This document shows, one piece after another, positions 46,625 to 56,376 of a DNA stretch of 64,000 bases. The position numbers were made by a program, and so were the translations under genes. The stretch covers positions 54,748 to 118,747 of the forward strand of contig JABDKX010000007.1 of assembly GCA_013001975.1 (NCBI GenBank), in the 5' to 3' direction. The notes beneath the pieces were generated by a model, which made no database searches, was not told the DNA's origin, and saw only the letters and a program-made list of their open reading frames with translations. Position 1 is the stretch's first letter. Every line of letters begins with the position of its first letter. Source of the DNA: Saprospiraceae bacterium (GTDB lineage: Bacteria; Bacteroidota; Bacteroidia; Chitinophagales; Saprospiraceae).

Positions 46625-49600
46625 TTACGTTATTTCGGATTCAATGCTTTCTAGTATTCTGCGACAAGTCTTTAAATTGTTGACCCCATCCTTAATAAGG
46701 ATTAAGTGACTTTTAGATTGCTTTATACTTAACCCTAATGCTGGTCCTTTTGTTGATATAAAATTTATAAACTTCCCAAAGAAAGGCGTTTCATAAAAAC
46801 TAGATTGAGGGTTTCCTACAAAATAGCATCTGAGCTTCCTTGACTTTAAAGATAATCTTTCTATTCCCATTCTCTTACAAATCCATCTCAATCTAATACC
46901 ATTAAACAATTCATCAACTTGATATGGTATAGGGCCAAACTTATCTTTTAATTTATCTCTTAATTTTATTAAGGTCTCTTCTTTTTCGATATTCCCCATT
47001 TCTGTATAGATAGACAACCTTTCCTGTATTATATTTATATAATCATCAGGAATGAGCATTTCGATATCAGCATCAACCTCTACTTCATGAACAAAAGCCC
47101 GATCCTCTGTTTTTTCATCCTTAAACAGCTCTTTAAATTCAGTTTCTTTTAATTCATGAATCGCCTCTTCCAAGATCTTTTGATAAGTTTCATATCCAAT
47201 ATCAGCAATGAATCCGCTTTGTTCACCGCCCAATAAATTACCTGCGCCTCTAATGTCTAAATCGCGCATAGCAATGTGAAAACCACTGCCTAAATCTGAA
47301 AATTCTTCAATTGTTTTTAATCTTTTTCTAGCTTCAGAAGTTAGCGTTGAACTTGGAGGTGAAAACAAATAGCAATATGCTTTTTTATTTGAACGACCTA
47401 CCCGACCTCTTAATTGATGCAGATCACTCAACCCAAAATGATGTGCATTATTTATGATTATAGTATTTGCATTTGGAATATCTAGCCCTGTCTCAATAAT
47501 ATTTGTACAGACTAAAACATCATATTTACCTTCAATAAAGGAAATAAGCGTTTTTTCTAAATCCTTTGAGTCCATTTGACCATGTGCCATTCTAACTTCT
47601 AAGTCAGGACAAACACGCTTTATCATAGCAGTGATGTCAGGTAAAGATTTGACCCTATTATGAACGAAAAAGACTTGACCACCACGCATAAATTCGTAGT
47701 AGATAGCATCTTTAATTAGCGCATCATTAAACACACGCCGTTCTGTATGAATAGGCTGACGGTTTGGTGGTGGTGTTTTAATTAGTGACAAATCACGAGC
47801 GGCCATTAAAGAAAACTGTAATGTCCTAGGTATAGGTGTTGCCGTTAATGTTAAGGTATCAACATTAACTTTAAACTTTCTTAATTTTTCTTTTGCTGCT
47901 ACACCAAATTTTTGTTCTTCATCGATTACCAGAAGACCTAAATCTTTAAACTTCACATCTTTACTGAGTAGCGCATGCGTCCCAATGATCAGATCTAGAT
48001 TTCCTTCTTCTAATTGTTTATAAATGAGTTTCTTTTCCTTAGATGTCCGAAATCGATTGACGTAATTAACATCCACACCAAATGGTTCTAGCCGGGATTT
48101 AAAAGTTTTGTAATGTTGCAGCGCTAATATTGTAGTGGGCACCAATATGCCAACTTGTTTTCCACCCAAAACAGCCTTGAATGCAGCACGAATGGCTACC
48201 TCTGTTTTACCAAAACCAACATCTCCGCAAATTAATCGATCCATTGGATATTCCTTTTGCATATCTTCTTTGACAGCAATGGTTGCATCATACTGATCTG
48301 GCGTGTCCTCATAAATAAAAGAAGCTTCTAATTCGTTTTGTAGATAATTATCTTCCGGAAAAGCAAATCCTTTTGAAGCTCGTCTTTGTGCATATAGTTT
48401 TATGAGCTCTTTAGCAATATCCTTTATTTGCCTTTTTGTTTTTCGCCTTAAGTTCTTCCATGCTTCTCCACCAATCTTACTTAGCTTAGGCGCCGTTCCA
48501 TCTTTGCCAATATATCTGGAAATTTTATGTAAAGAATTTATTCCAACATACAAGACATCATTATTTAAATAAATTAATCTGATTGACTCTTGTTCTTGAC
48601 CATTGATGTTTAACTTTTCAAGTCCAGAATATTTTCCAATCCCATGATCGATGTGGGTAACAAAATCTCCCGGCCTTAACTCTCTAATCATTCGAAGATT
48701 AAGCGCCTGCTCCTTAGTAAAGCCTTTTTTGAGTTTGTATCGATGAAAACGTTCGAAAATTTGATGGTCAGTGTAACATGCAACCTTAAGGTCTTTGTCA
48801 ATAAAACCTGCATGAATTGAATGAACCACAGGATGAAAAACCAAATCTGTTCCTAAATCTTCAAAAATATTATAGAATCTTTCTATTTGGCGATTATTGT
48901 CAGTAAACAAGTAAGTTTCTGTTCCAGAGCGCTTCTTTTGTTCTAGATCATCAATTAGAAGTTTGAAGTTTTTATTAAAAGTGGGTTGAGGTTTGGCGTT
49001 GTATTGAATCTTATCATCAATCACAATCTTTTTCTCTCCTTTATTGAAGAGAATAATATTATGCATTTCAAGTTCTTGAATAATTTGACTGGGAAGAATG
49101 AAAGCGCGTTCATCCAATAACTTTTGGAGTGCGACATCTTCTGTAAACTTTACTTGTTCTGCATAAACAGCTGCTTTTTGCTCACAAGAAACCAAAGTGT
49201 CAACTAGTAAATCCAAATCTTTAATCCAGACAGTTGTACTTTCTTTAAAAACGTTAAACAATGACACTTTTTGTTCTTGTCCAAATTGATTACTAATGTT
49301 GGGTATAATGGAAACACGTGCGATGTTTTTTAAGGACAACTGTGTAGTTGGATTAAACAATCGAATGCTTTCCACTTCATCATCAAACAATTCAACACGA
49401 TAGGGCCATTCATTACCAAAAGAAAAAATGTCAACAATCCCTCCTCTGATAGAAAACTGACCAGGTTCGTAAACGAAATCTGTTCTTTCGAATCCATAGC
49501 CCACGAGCACTTCGATTATAGTGTCAACATCTAAGGTTTCGTTTTTCGCAATGGTTATTTTTTGTGATTCTAAATATTGAGGGTCTACAACTTTTTCGAA

Positions 49601-49993
49601 AATAGCTTCTGGATATGTGACAAGGACTTCTTTGGCATTGTAAGCCGCGTTAATTTTGTTTATTGATTCTGTTCTTATAAGTACATTGTTATTGTCAATG
49701 TCTTCGAAGAATGCAGGTCTTTTAAATGAATCTGGAAAGAAGAGAATAGTTTGTTCTTTAACAAATTGATCTAGTGTATTTTGAATGTATGCGGCCTCTT
49801 CTTTGTCAGAAGCAATGATAACATGAGAGCTATTTGTAGAATAAAATATTGCGCTGAAGACAAAGCAATCCAGGGCGCCAACTATCCCGTCTAATAGTAA
49901 GCGTGAAGGCTTATTGGTGTTAAGCCCATCCAATATTTCTTGGGTCTGTTGTGCACTTTTATAATGCGCCAACAGGCCTTCTAGATTACTCAA
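46625..49993 (-). CDS. mfd: Transcription-repair coupling factor Mfd
   Basis: 1122-residue translocase that removes stalled RNA polymerase at DNA lesions and recruits UvrA. In order: the UvrB-like N-terminal domains with YEPGQFSIRGGIVDIFS, the CarD-like RNAP-interaction domain (LRPGDFVTHIDHGIGKYSG), the helicase core with GDVGFGKTEVAIRAAF (Walker A, about 590), IDEEQKFGV and TATPIPRTLQ, LRGRVGRSNKKAYCYL, and the C-terminal TRCF domain. Full length. It is probably the head of the mfd-PH-PH transcript. Confidence 0.97.
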   Translation of the reverse strand: MSNLEGLLAHYKSAQQTQEILDGLNTNKPSRLLLDGIVGALDCFVFSAIFYSTNSSHVIIASDKEEAAYIQNTLDQFVKEQTILFFPDSFKRPAFFEDIDNNNVLIRTESINKINAAYNAKEVLVTYPEAIFEKVVDPQYLESQKITIAKNETLDVDTIIEVLVGYGFERTDFVYEPGQFSIRGGIVDIFSFGNEWPYRVELFDDEVESIRLFNPTTQLSLKNIARVSIIPNISNQFGQEQKVSLFNVFKESTTVWIKDLDLLVDTLVSCEQKAAVYAEQVKFTEDVALQKLLDERAFILPSQIIQELEMHNIILFNKGEKKIVIDDKIQYNAKPQPTFNKNFKLLIDDLEQKKRSGTETYLFTDNNRQIERFYNIFEDLGTDLVFHPVVHSIHAGFIDKDLKVACYTDHQIFERFHRYKLKKGFTKEQALNLRMIRELRPGDFVTHIDHGIGKYSGLEKLNINGQEQESIRLIYLNNDVLYVGINSLHKISRYIGKDGTAPKLSKIGGEAWKNLRRKTKRQIKDIAKELIKLYAQRRASKGFAFPEDNYLQNELEASFIYEDTPDQYDATIAVKEDMQKEYPMDRLICGDVGFGKTEVAIRAAFKAVLGGKQVGILVPTTILALQHYKTFKSRLEPFGVDVNYVNRFRTSKEKKLIYKQLEEGNLDLIIGTHALLSKDVKFKDLGLLVIDEEQKFGVAAKEKLRKFKVNVDTLTLTATPIPRTLQFSLMAARDLSLIKTPPPNRQPIHTERRVFNDALIKDAIYYEFMRGGQVFFVHNRVKSLPDITAMIKRVCPDLEVRMAHGQMDSKDLEKTLISFIEGKYDVLVCTNIIETGLDIPNANTIIINNAHHFGLSDLHQLRGRVGRSNKKAYCYLFSPPSSTLTSEARKRLKTIEEFSDLGSGFHIAMRDLDIRGAGNLLGGEQSGFIADIGYETYQKILEEAIHELKETEFKELFKDEKTEDRAFVHEVEVDADIEMLIPDDYINIIQERLSIYTEMGNIEKEETLIKLRDKLKDKFGPIPYQVDELFNGIRLRWICKRMGIERLSLKSRKLRCYFVGNPQSSFYETPFFGKFINFISTKGPALGLSIKQSKSHLILIKDGVNNLKTCRRILESIESEIT

Positions 49994-50033
49994 TAGACCT
50001 GAATCTTATGTAATACGTAAAAACAATGGAGGC

Positions 50034-50189
50034 TTAAGCCCAGCGCATAGCATATACGTATGAGGTAAATAGAAATGGTAATGTAACCCAAAACCATTCC
50101 GGTAATACTACTAGAAAGCCTATGCAAGCGATTAAAGAAATCACAAAGGCTATCCAATATGTTTTTGTAGATTTTATTTCTGTACTCAT
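50034..50189 (-). CDS. Small two-helix membrane protein, 51 aa
   Basis: ATG at 50189 opens a 51-codon frame. After a charged start (MSTEIKSTK) it encodes two hydrophobic helices, YWIAFVISLIACIGFLVVL and WFWVTLPFLFTSYVYAM. A longer overlapping frame at 49990-50211 encodes a low-complexity peptide with no such organisation and is judged a shadow. I do not recognise a family. It lies 40 bp upstream of mfd on the same strand. Confidence 0.55.
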   Translation of the reverse strand: MSTEIKSTKTYWIAFVISLIACIGFLVVLPEWFWVTLPFLFTSYVYAMRWA

Positions 50190-50275
50190 CAATTTTACAA
50201 TTGTTGCGCAAATTTATAATAAAGTTTCATATTAAACACAGCCAGCACGTTGAAATTTGGTAACCCACCAGAACG

Positions 50276-50348
50276 ACAACCTGACAGGTCCTCAAACATC
50301 AGATCTCTGATATTACATGACTTGTAAAGCAAGGACCTGTCAGGTTGT
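50276..50348. repeat. 17-bp perfect inverted repeat, REP-like palindromic element
   Basis: Left arm 50276-50292 (ACAACCTGACAGGTCCT) and right arm 50332-50348 are exact reverse complements around a 39-bp loop. Each arm is itself nearly palindromic (ACCTG-A-CAGGT). Inside the loop ATCAG-ATCT-CTGAT forms a further small dyad. ACCTGACAGGT-type palindromes are, from general knowledge, dispersed intergenic repeats in Bacteroidota genomes. Only one copy was noticed in this window. Confidence 0.75.
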
Positions 50349-50382
50349 ATAAGTTGAACACACCAATATTTTATATTTCATG

Positions 50383-50390
50383 TATTTTTG
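50383..50390 (+). promoter_or_regulatory. Bacteroidota -7 element TATTTTTG directly before the GHMP kinase start
   Basis: The octamer fits TAnnTTTG exactly. A transcription start about 6-7 nt downstream would fall at the ATG at 50397, giving a leaderless or near-leaderless mRNA. No TTG was found at the proper -33 spacing; the nearest is 26 nt upstream. Confidence 0.35.
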
Positions 50391-50396
50391 ATGCTC

Positions 50397-51227
50397 ATGA
50401 ATACGACGATTAAAAAGAAATATAATGCAAAAGTTCTTTTATTTGGAGAGTATACAATAATTGATGGAGGTTCGGCCCTATCTGTTCCTTTCTCGGAATT
50501 TTCGGGCCATTGGTGTGAATTGGAAGGGCGTTCGCTTATTCCGTTTTTTAATCATCTCAAATCTATAAAAAAGTCAAATCAAGAAAAATTAGATTCAGCA
50601 ATAAACAATAATTGGACATTTTGTTCTAATATTCCAATTGGCTATGGTTGCGGAAGCTCCGGAGCATTGACAGCAGCTGCTTATGAATCTTTTTTTGATC
50701 AAGAGGCAAATACACTTAAGGATGAAAAAGTAGCGCTGGCAGAGATCGAAAATTTCTTTCATGGACAGAGTTCTGGATTAGACCCTTTAGTAAGCTTAAA
50801 GAATAAACCAATTCTTGTTAATGACAGATCGATTAGTACTGTTGGGCTTACCAGCCTTAACATGGCATTTTTTCTAGTAGACTCAAAACGTAAACGAAAG
50901 ACGAGCGATTTAGTAAAGGTGTATAATCAGAAAAAGGCGGAAAGTGCGACGTTTAGAGAAAACATTGAAACTTTGAATAAGCATAACGATCAAGCGATTA
51001 GTGCGCTTTTGTGTGGAGATAAGTCAAATCTTTTGGAATGCTTTAGAAAAATAAGTCAAATACAATGGGAGTACTTTCAGGAGATGATTCCTGATAATAT
51101 AAAACCAATTTGGATTAAAGGACTAGAAACGAAGGCTTACTATATAAAACTTTCGGGAGCTGGAGGAGGCGGATTTTTCTTAGGTATAGGTAATTATAAT
51201 GGAGAATCCATACAATTAGACTTTTAA
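50397..51227 (+). CDS. GHMP kinase (mevalonate kinase-like)
   Basis: 276-residue ATP-dependent kinase. N-terminal KVLLFGEYTIIDGGSALSV is motif 1, PIGYGCGSSGALTAAAYES is the phosphate-binding motif 2, HGQSSGLDPLVS carries the conserved Ser/Asp region, and LSGAGGGGFFLG is motif 3. It belongs to the Bacteroidota 'GYDIA'-type GHMP kinases and may act in the mevalonate pathway, but the substrate is not proven. Starts at 50391 or 50397 are both possible; I choose 50397. Its TAA shares TTAA with the stop of the convergent gene. Confidence 0.82.
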   Translation: MNTTIKKKYNAKVLLFGEYTIIDGGSALSVPFSEFSGHWCELEGRSLIPFFNHLKSIKKSNQEKLDSAINNNWTFCSNIPIGYGCGSSGALTAAAYESFFDQEANTLKDEKVALAEIENFFHGQSSGLDPLVSLKNKPILVNDRSISTVGLTSLNMAFFLVDSKRKRKTSDLVKVYNQKKAESATFRENIETLNKHNDQAISALLCGDKSNLLECFRKISQIQWEYFQEMIPDNIKPIWIKGLETKAYYIKLSGAGGGGFFLGIGNYNGESIQLDF

Positions 51228-53650
51228 TTTAACCTTTTACCATTTTTAAATGCAACAACTTTTGCATAAGGAGCAGATGATTTAGTAAGCTCTTTTTGTA
51301 ATGCTTCTGCATCTTCTTTTTTTGTATAAATGCCGATGTAATATTTATTATTTGCATCGAAGGATTCTCTTCTTATATAAATGTCATTATACAAACGAAG
51401 AATTGCATTTTTAAAAATTCTTTTTGACCCCGCAATCTCTACCGAATAGTAAATACCATCGCGTATTGACGAATATATTTCAAACTTTGGATCCAAAGCA
51501 AAAGGCGGGATACTTTTGTCTTCGAGTAAGTTGTCTTCCAAAACAATTTGTTCGTCGTCATAAATTTGAATGTCTATTCTTTTATTCCATTTAATTATAG
51601 AATCGACCTCAATGCCGTTGATATCTTTTTTAACAAGGGGGTAATTATGTGCTACACTTAAAATTGAAATTTGCTCATCAGAAACGCCATTTTTCAAAAT
51701 ATAATCTGCTACAGACAAAGCGCGTTTTAAAGTGTTATACTGAACGTATTCAGGCAAGCCCATTTCGTGGTGATCTGTATGAGAAGAGATTAAAATTGAC
51801 TTATCGGATTCTTTCAAAACGTTAATAATGTCGTCAAGTTTCAACTTGTTAATTCCCGTTGTTAAATCCTGACGATCGACATAAAGTAAGGTAAATGGAT
51901 TAGCAAAGTTGTTTTTAGTTTTTGATACAGGTATAGTTTCTTTTTTTGTGTCAAGTTCCAAAGGATTGTTTTGTTCTAAAGAGTCTATTGGAGCTAAATC
52001 AATTATAGTGTCAGGATTAATAGGCGTTTGGATTGGTAATTTCTCCTCAGCGACAAAATTACTTGATGTATCTGAAACATTATCTTCAACGTGAACAACT
52101 TCTTTTGGTTCTTTGGCCTCTACAACTAAAGTGTCTTTTTTTACAATTTCAGCTTCTTTTTCTAATGTATCTTTTAAGTCTTTTAACTTCGTTTCTGTGG
52201 TTGTCCTGTCTTCAACTTGACTTGTGGCGATAGTATCAATAACTGATTTCTCTGGCAAGTTCTCTGTTATTAATGAAGTATCTTTTTCAATGACATCAAT
52301 TACTTTTGTATCCCTTATAGTGTCTTTGTTTTCAACGTTAATGACAGCTACCTCTTCTTTTTGACCAACCTTTTTGACAAATTGTTCTTTATGATAGTCA
52401 ATAAATTCAAAAGTTATGGAATCTCTTAATCCCATGTTTTTTACATCTTGTAAATAAGCAAAGTATAAGTCATAGCCTCCAAGACCAGTTTTTCTGTCTG
52501 AACTAAACATGGCCATATGTCCAGCAGCATCGATATTAAAATTAATTTCGTTACCACTACTGTTGATCCCATTACCCATATTTTGAGGTTCGTTCTTGTT
52601 TTTGATATCACAATAATAGATATCAAAACCTCCAAAGGAATATGGACGATTTGATGAAAAGTAAAAGTGCTCCATATTGTTAGAATAAAATGGAGACCTT
52701 TCATCAAATGAAGAATTTATTGCGCTACCCAAATTAGATGGTGCGCCCCATTGTCCATTTGCAAACGTTATAGAGTAAATGTCGTAACCACCATAACCAT
52801 CAAACTTGTTTGAAGAGAAAACCAAAACATTATGATTGACAATAGTTATATCAATTGCGTCTTCAAAAATCTCTTGAGGTAATGTAATGAGAATATCATT
52901 TCCTTCTTCATCGAAACCTGCAAAACGAGTAAGTTGTTGAGACATTCTATTTTCTTGAAACAACAAAGCGTTGCCTTTACCGGAGTCAATATCTAAAGCG
53001 ATATTGTTGTAACCATTGTTAAAAGGTTTTTCAGTTAGATCATAGGTTGACCACACACCATCTTCACTTAATACATAAGCATAAATGTCAAAGTCTGATT
53101 TATTTCTATTAGTTGAAAAATAAAAAAGATTGCCAAAATTTGGACTTTGAATTGCATTTATTTCATCGAATTGACTATTAACTTCTTCACCAAAACTTTG
53201 AACCAACGAGCCGGTTCTTTTTGTAGAATTAAACGAGCTAAAAACACAATTCTTTAATTCAATTTCGGCTAATTTGTAATAGGGACTAGATTTTTTACTT
53301 TGATCAAGAAACTGTTTATAAAAAAATGCAGCTTCATCAAAAGCATTGAGGTGCTGTTTTGATTGTGCCATTTTCAAATAAAGCAAAGGAGAAGCGCTTC
53401 CTAGTTTTTTTGCTGAAGTAAAATCTTTTATAGCATTATTTAGGAGGTTGTAGTTGAAATAAGAGACACCCCTTTTAGTTAAGGCATCAACATCATTATT
53501 AATTTCTGGATAGTTCGAATAATAGTCGATGGCCTTTTCATATCGACCCAGATCAAAGGCTAGGTCAGCTTTAAGCAGGTATTCATTTTGAGCTGTGATC
53601 TGAATACAGATAACAGTAAAAAATAAAAAAAACTTAATTCTAAAGATCAT
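51224..53650 (-). CDS. TPR-PD40-OmpA-like-SPOR multidomain envelope protein
   Basis: 808 residues with a signal peptide (hydrophobic 5-20, ending QITAQ). Residues 25-130 are tetratricopeptide repeats. Residues about 160-410 hold WD40-like PD40 repeats (FSTNRNKSDFDIY, FSSNKFDGYGGYDIY, FSSNRPYSFGGFDIY, FSSDRKTGLGGYDLY). A long Thr/Glu/Asp/Lys-rich linker with many VIDT-type segments follows, then an OmpA-like peptidoglycan-binding region (ISSHTDHHEMG, then NKRIDIQIYDDE), and a C-terminal SPOR-like domain ending FKNGKRLN. This type of protein is frequent in Bacteroidota and includes T9SS-associated PorE-like proteins. A periplasmic scaffold role is likely. Confidence 0.8.
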   Translation of the reverse strand: MIFRIKFFLFFTVICIQITAQNEYLLKADLAFDLGRYEKAIDYYSNYPEINNDVDALTKRGVSYFNYNLLNNAIKDFTSAKKLGSASPLLYLKMAQSKQHLNAFDEAAFFYKQFLDQSKKSSPYYKLAEIELKNCVFSSFNSTKRTGSLVQSFGEEVNSQFDEINAIQSPNFGNLFYFSTNRNKSDFDIYAYVLSEDGVWSTYDLTEKPFNNGYNNIALDIDSGKGNALLFQENRMSQQLTRFAGFDEEGNDILITLPQEIFEDAIDITIVNHNVLVFSSNKFDGYGGYDIYSITFANGQWGAPSNLGSAINSSFDERSPFYSNNMEHFYFSSNRPYSFGGFDIYYCDIKNKNEPQNMGNGINSSGNEINFNIDAAGHMAMFSSDRKTGLGGYDLYFAYLQDVKNMGLRDSITFEFIDYHKEQFVKKVGQKEEVAVINVENKDTIRDTKVIDVIEKDTSLITENLPEKSVIDTIATSQVEDRTTTETKLKDLKDTLEKEAEIVKKDTLVVEAKEPKEVVHVEDNVSDTSSNFVAEEKLPIQTPINPDTIIDLAPIDSLEQNNPLELDTKKETIPVSKTKNNFANPFTLLYVDRQDLTTGINKLKLDDIINVLKESDKSILISSHTDHHEMGLPEYVQYNTLKRALSVADYILKNGVSDEQISILSVAHNYPLVKKDINGIEVDSIIKWNKRIDIQIYDDEQIVLEDNLLEDKSIPPFALDPKFEIYSSIRDGIYYSVEIAGSKRIFKNAILRLYNDIYIRRESFDANNKYYIGIYTKKEDAEALQKELTKSSAPYAKVVAFKNGKRLN

Positions 53651-53676
53651 GTAGTAATATGCAAGTTAAATTTTAT

Positions 53677-55023
53677 TTACACTTCTCTATTCGGATCAAA
53701 AGCCTCTAGATAAGTTGAAATACGCTTTAAAAATGAGCCTCCTAAAAAGCCATCGACAACACGATGATCATATGATAAAGACATAAACATCATTTGTCTG
53801 ATTGCGATAACGTCACCAAACTCTGTTTCAATTACAGCTGGTTTTTTTCTTATTGCACCTAAGGCCAAAATAGCGACTTGAGGTTGATTAATTATCGGTG
53901 TTCCCATTACGTTTCCAAAAGTTCCTACATTAGTAACGGTGAAAGTACCACCTTGTATTTCCTCTGGTTTTAATTTATTTGTTCTTGCTCTGTTGGCTAA
54001 GTCATTAACTTTAGTTGTTAATCCCGGTAAATTTAAGTAGTCCGCATTTTTTATAACTGGAACAATCAGGTTGCCTGACGGTAAGGCAGCAGCCATTCCT
54101 ATGTTTACATCTTTTTTTACAATAATATTATTCCCATCCACAGAAACATTAATCAGTGGAAAATCTCCAATGGCTTTCACAACGGCTTCGATAAAAATAG
54201 GAGTGAATGTTATTTTTTCTCCATACTTAGCAGTGAATGCGTTTTTGTTTTTTGATCTCCAATTAAACAAATTGGTTACATCTGCTTCAACAAAAGAGGT
54301 AACGTGGGGAGAAGTCTTTTTTGACATAACCATATGGTCTGCGATCAACTTTCTCATCCTATCCATTTCAATAATCTCTGTGCCCCCTTGACTTACCCCA
54401 ACTGAAGAAGATTGAGAAGATAATTTAGAACCAGATTGTTGTTGAATAACAGGCGCCGCACTGACACCAGATTGCCCTCTATTTGAAACATAGTTTAGCA
54501 TATCCTTTTTTGTTACTCTTCCTTTTGACCCACTGCCAGAAATGGCATCAAGTTCTGCTTGACTTATATTCTCTTTTTTCGCAATACTTTTTACCAATGG
54601 AGAGTAGAACCGACCATTTGAAGTAATAACAGATGTTTTTGATGAACTACTTGGGGCAGAAACAACAGGACTTGGTTTTTGTGGAGCAGGTTTAGGTGTT
54701 TCTATAACAACAGGTGCTTCTACTGTAACTGGTTCTGCTTTTGGTTTATCGCTAGTGTCAGAACTGGTTGATGATTCTTCACCTTCTGTACTTATAATGG
54801 CAATTACTTTTCCTATTTCGACGACATCATCTTCTTTGAATAAAATTTCAGAAATAACACCATCGACAGGAGAAGGAATTTCGGAATCTACTTTATCTGT
54901 AGCAATTTCTAAGATAGTCTCATCTTCTTCTACACTATCCCCAACTTTCTTAACCCACTTTAGGATAGTCGCTTCCATGATGCTTTCTCCCATTTTGGGC
55001 ATTATCAAATCAATTTTTGCCAT
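53677..55023 (-). CDS. Dihydrolipoyl acyltransferase (E2) of a 2-oxo acid dehydrogenase complex
   Basis: 448 residues. The lipoyl domain has the acceptor Lys in EIATDKVDSEIPSP (about 43). The linker is Pro/Ser-rich; the peripheral subunit-binding domain spans about 138-175 (YSPLVKSIAKKENIS, then GSGSKGRVTKKDML). The catalytic domain ends with SYDHRVVDGFLGG (His about 418). Sequence is closest to branched-chain/2-oxoglutarate-type E2 proteins with a single lipoyl domain. No E1 or E3 genes are adjacent, so its complex cannot be decided here. Confidence 0.92.
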   Translation of the reverse strand: MAKIDLIMPKMGESIMEATILKWVKKVGDSVEEDETILEIATDKVDSEIPSPVDGVISEILFKEDDVVEIGKVIAIISTEGEESSTSSDTSDKPKAEPVTVEAPVVIETPKPAPQKPSPVVSAPSSSSKTSVITSNGRFYSPLVKSIAKKENISQAELDAISGSGSKGRVTKKDMLNYVSNRGQSGVSAAPVIQQQSGSKLSSQSSSVGVSQGGTEIIEMDRMRKLIADHMVMSKKTSPHVTSFVEADVTNLFNWRSKNKNAFTAKYGEKITFTPIFIEAVVKAIGDFPLINVSVDGNNIIVKKDVNIGMAAALPSGNLIVPVIKNADYLNLPGLTTKVNDLANRARTNKLKPEEIQGGTFTVTNVGTFGNVMGTPIINQPQVAILALGAIRKKPAVIETEFGDVIAIRQMMFMSLSYDHRVVDGFLGGSFLKRISTYLEAFDPNREV

Positions 55024-55129
55024 TTAGTATTAGGTTTTGAGATGCAAAATTACGTGAATTATCGCATTAAAACTCCAATTTTATTGACTAATGTGCAATT
55101 CAATCAAGATCAGCTTACCCTACACTTAT

Positions 55130-56371
55130 CTAGGTGTTGTTTAAAACAAATAACCGAAGCAAGTTCATCCCAGCAGTTGCAGTGTAGTGTATATTTCTTA
55201 ACCGCTCTTTAAAAAGAGTCAGTTTTTTCGTTTTATAATTTTCTAGCGTACCGTATGCCACCCAAATCGTACCAACTGGTTTGTCAGGAGTTCCGCCATT
55301 TGGCCCGGCTATTCCTGAAATTGCAATGCCTATATCAGTTCCTGTTTTATTAAGCAAACCAGACAACATTTCAATAACGGTGGCTTCACTTACCGCACCA
55401 TGATTTAACAAAGTCTCCGACTGTACATTAAGTTGACTTTCTTTAATGTGGTTGTCGTAGGCGATTAAACTACCAATGTAATATTTTGAAGAACCAGGAA
55501 CAGAAGTAATCCTATGAGATAAATAACCACCTGTACAACTTTCTGCGGTTGATAATGTCAAGTTTTTAGATATAAATAAATCTTTCAGCGCATCTTCTAT
55601 TATAACAGAATCGTATCCATAAACATAATCACCAAGGCGCGAAGAAATTTGATTGACAAATTTGTCAACATGAACAGTGTTGTCATTTTGGGAACTCGAC
55701 ATCACACGCAAACGAACTTGACCAGAACTAGGAAGAAATGCCAAGCTTATATCCTCAGGAAATGTATCCGTAATGTCTTCTATTTTAGCAGCAATCCTTG
55801 TCTCGCCAATACCAATCGTTTTTATCGTCCTTTGATATATGTTGTTTTCTATTTTTCCTAATTGAGGAAGAATAGGAATAATACTGTTTTTAAAAATCCA
55901 CTTCATCTCATGGGGAACACCAGGCATTGAGATTATAACCTTGTTGTCTTTTTTAAACAGCATGCCAGGAGCTGTTCCGACATTATTTGTTAACAACTGT
56001 GCAGTTTCAGGGATTGTACTTTGGATTTTCACATATTTAGATATTGGCAAATTTCTTTTAATAAAGTACTGTGAAATTTTGTTGTATAAATTTTCATCAA
56101 AATAGGTGCCTACATTTAAAAATTCTGCAATAGCAGCCTTTGTAACATCATCTTTTGTCGGACCCAAACCACCAGTCAGAAGAATTAAATCAGATTTCAA
56201 CATAGCGTTTTCAATCGACTTTTTTATGGATTCTTTTGTGTCAGCTAAAGAAATAATTTCATTTACTGGAATGCCAAGTTCTGTTAATTTTTTCCCCAAC
56301 CAAGCAGAATTAGTATCAACAATTTGACCAATCAATATTTCATCTCCAATCGTTAATATACTGCTCTTCAT
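55130..56371 (-). CDS. cinA: CinA family protein (CinA/NMN deamidase)
   Basis: 413 residues with two domains. The N-terminal MoaB/MogA-like domain has LTIGDEILIGQIVDTNSAWL and LLTGGLGPTKDDVTKAAIAE. The C-terminal PncC amidase-like domain has STAESCTGGYLSHRITSVPG and IGIAISGIAGPNGGTPDKPV. The enzyme hydrolyses NMN or ADP-ribose in NAD salvage; its link to competence is historical. Full length. Downstream of birA by 5 bp on the same strand. Confidence 0.93.
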   Translation of the reverse strand: MKSSILTIGDEILIGQIVDTNSAWLGKKLTELGIPVNEIISLADTKESIKKSIENAMLKSDLILLTGGLGPTKDDVTKAAIAEFLNVGTYFDENLYNKISQYFIKRNLPISKYVKIQSTIPETAQLLTNNVGTAPGMLFKKDNKVIISMPGVPHEMKWIFKNSIIPILPQLGKIENNIYQRTIKTIGIGETRIAAKIEDITDTFPEDISLAFLPSSGQVRLRVMSSSQNDNTVHVDKFVNQISSRLGDYVYGYDSVIIEDALKDLFISKNLTLSTAESCTGGYLSHRITSVPGSSKYYIGSLIAYDNHIKESQLNVQSETLLNHGAVSEATVIEMLSGLLNKTGTDIGIAISGIAGPNGGTPDKPVGTIWVAYGTLENYKTKKLTLFKERLRNIHYTATAGMNLLRLFVLNNT

Positions 56372-56376
56372 AATCT

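Noticed and set aside
49990..50211. 73-codon open frame upstream of mfd
   Set aside because: Random-looking composition; the overlapping 51-codon frame at 50034-50189 has clear membrane-protein organisation and an ATG.
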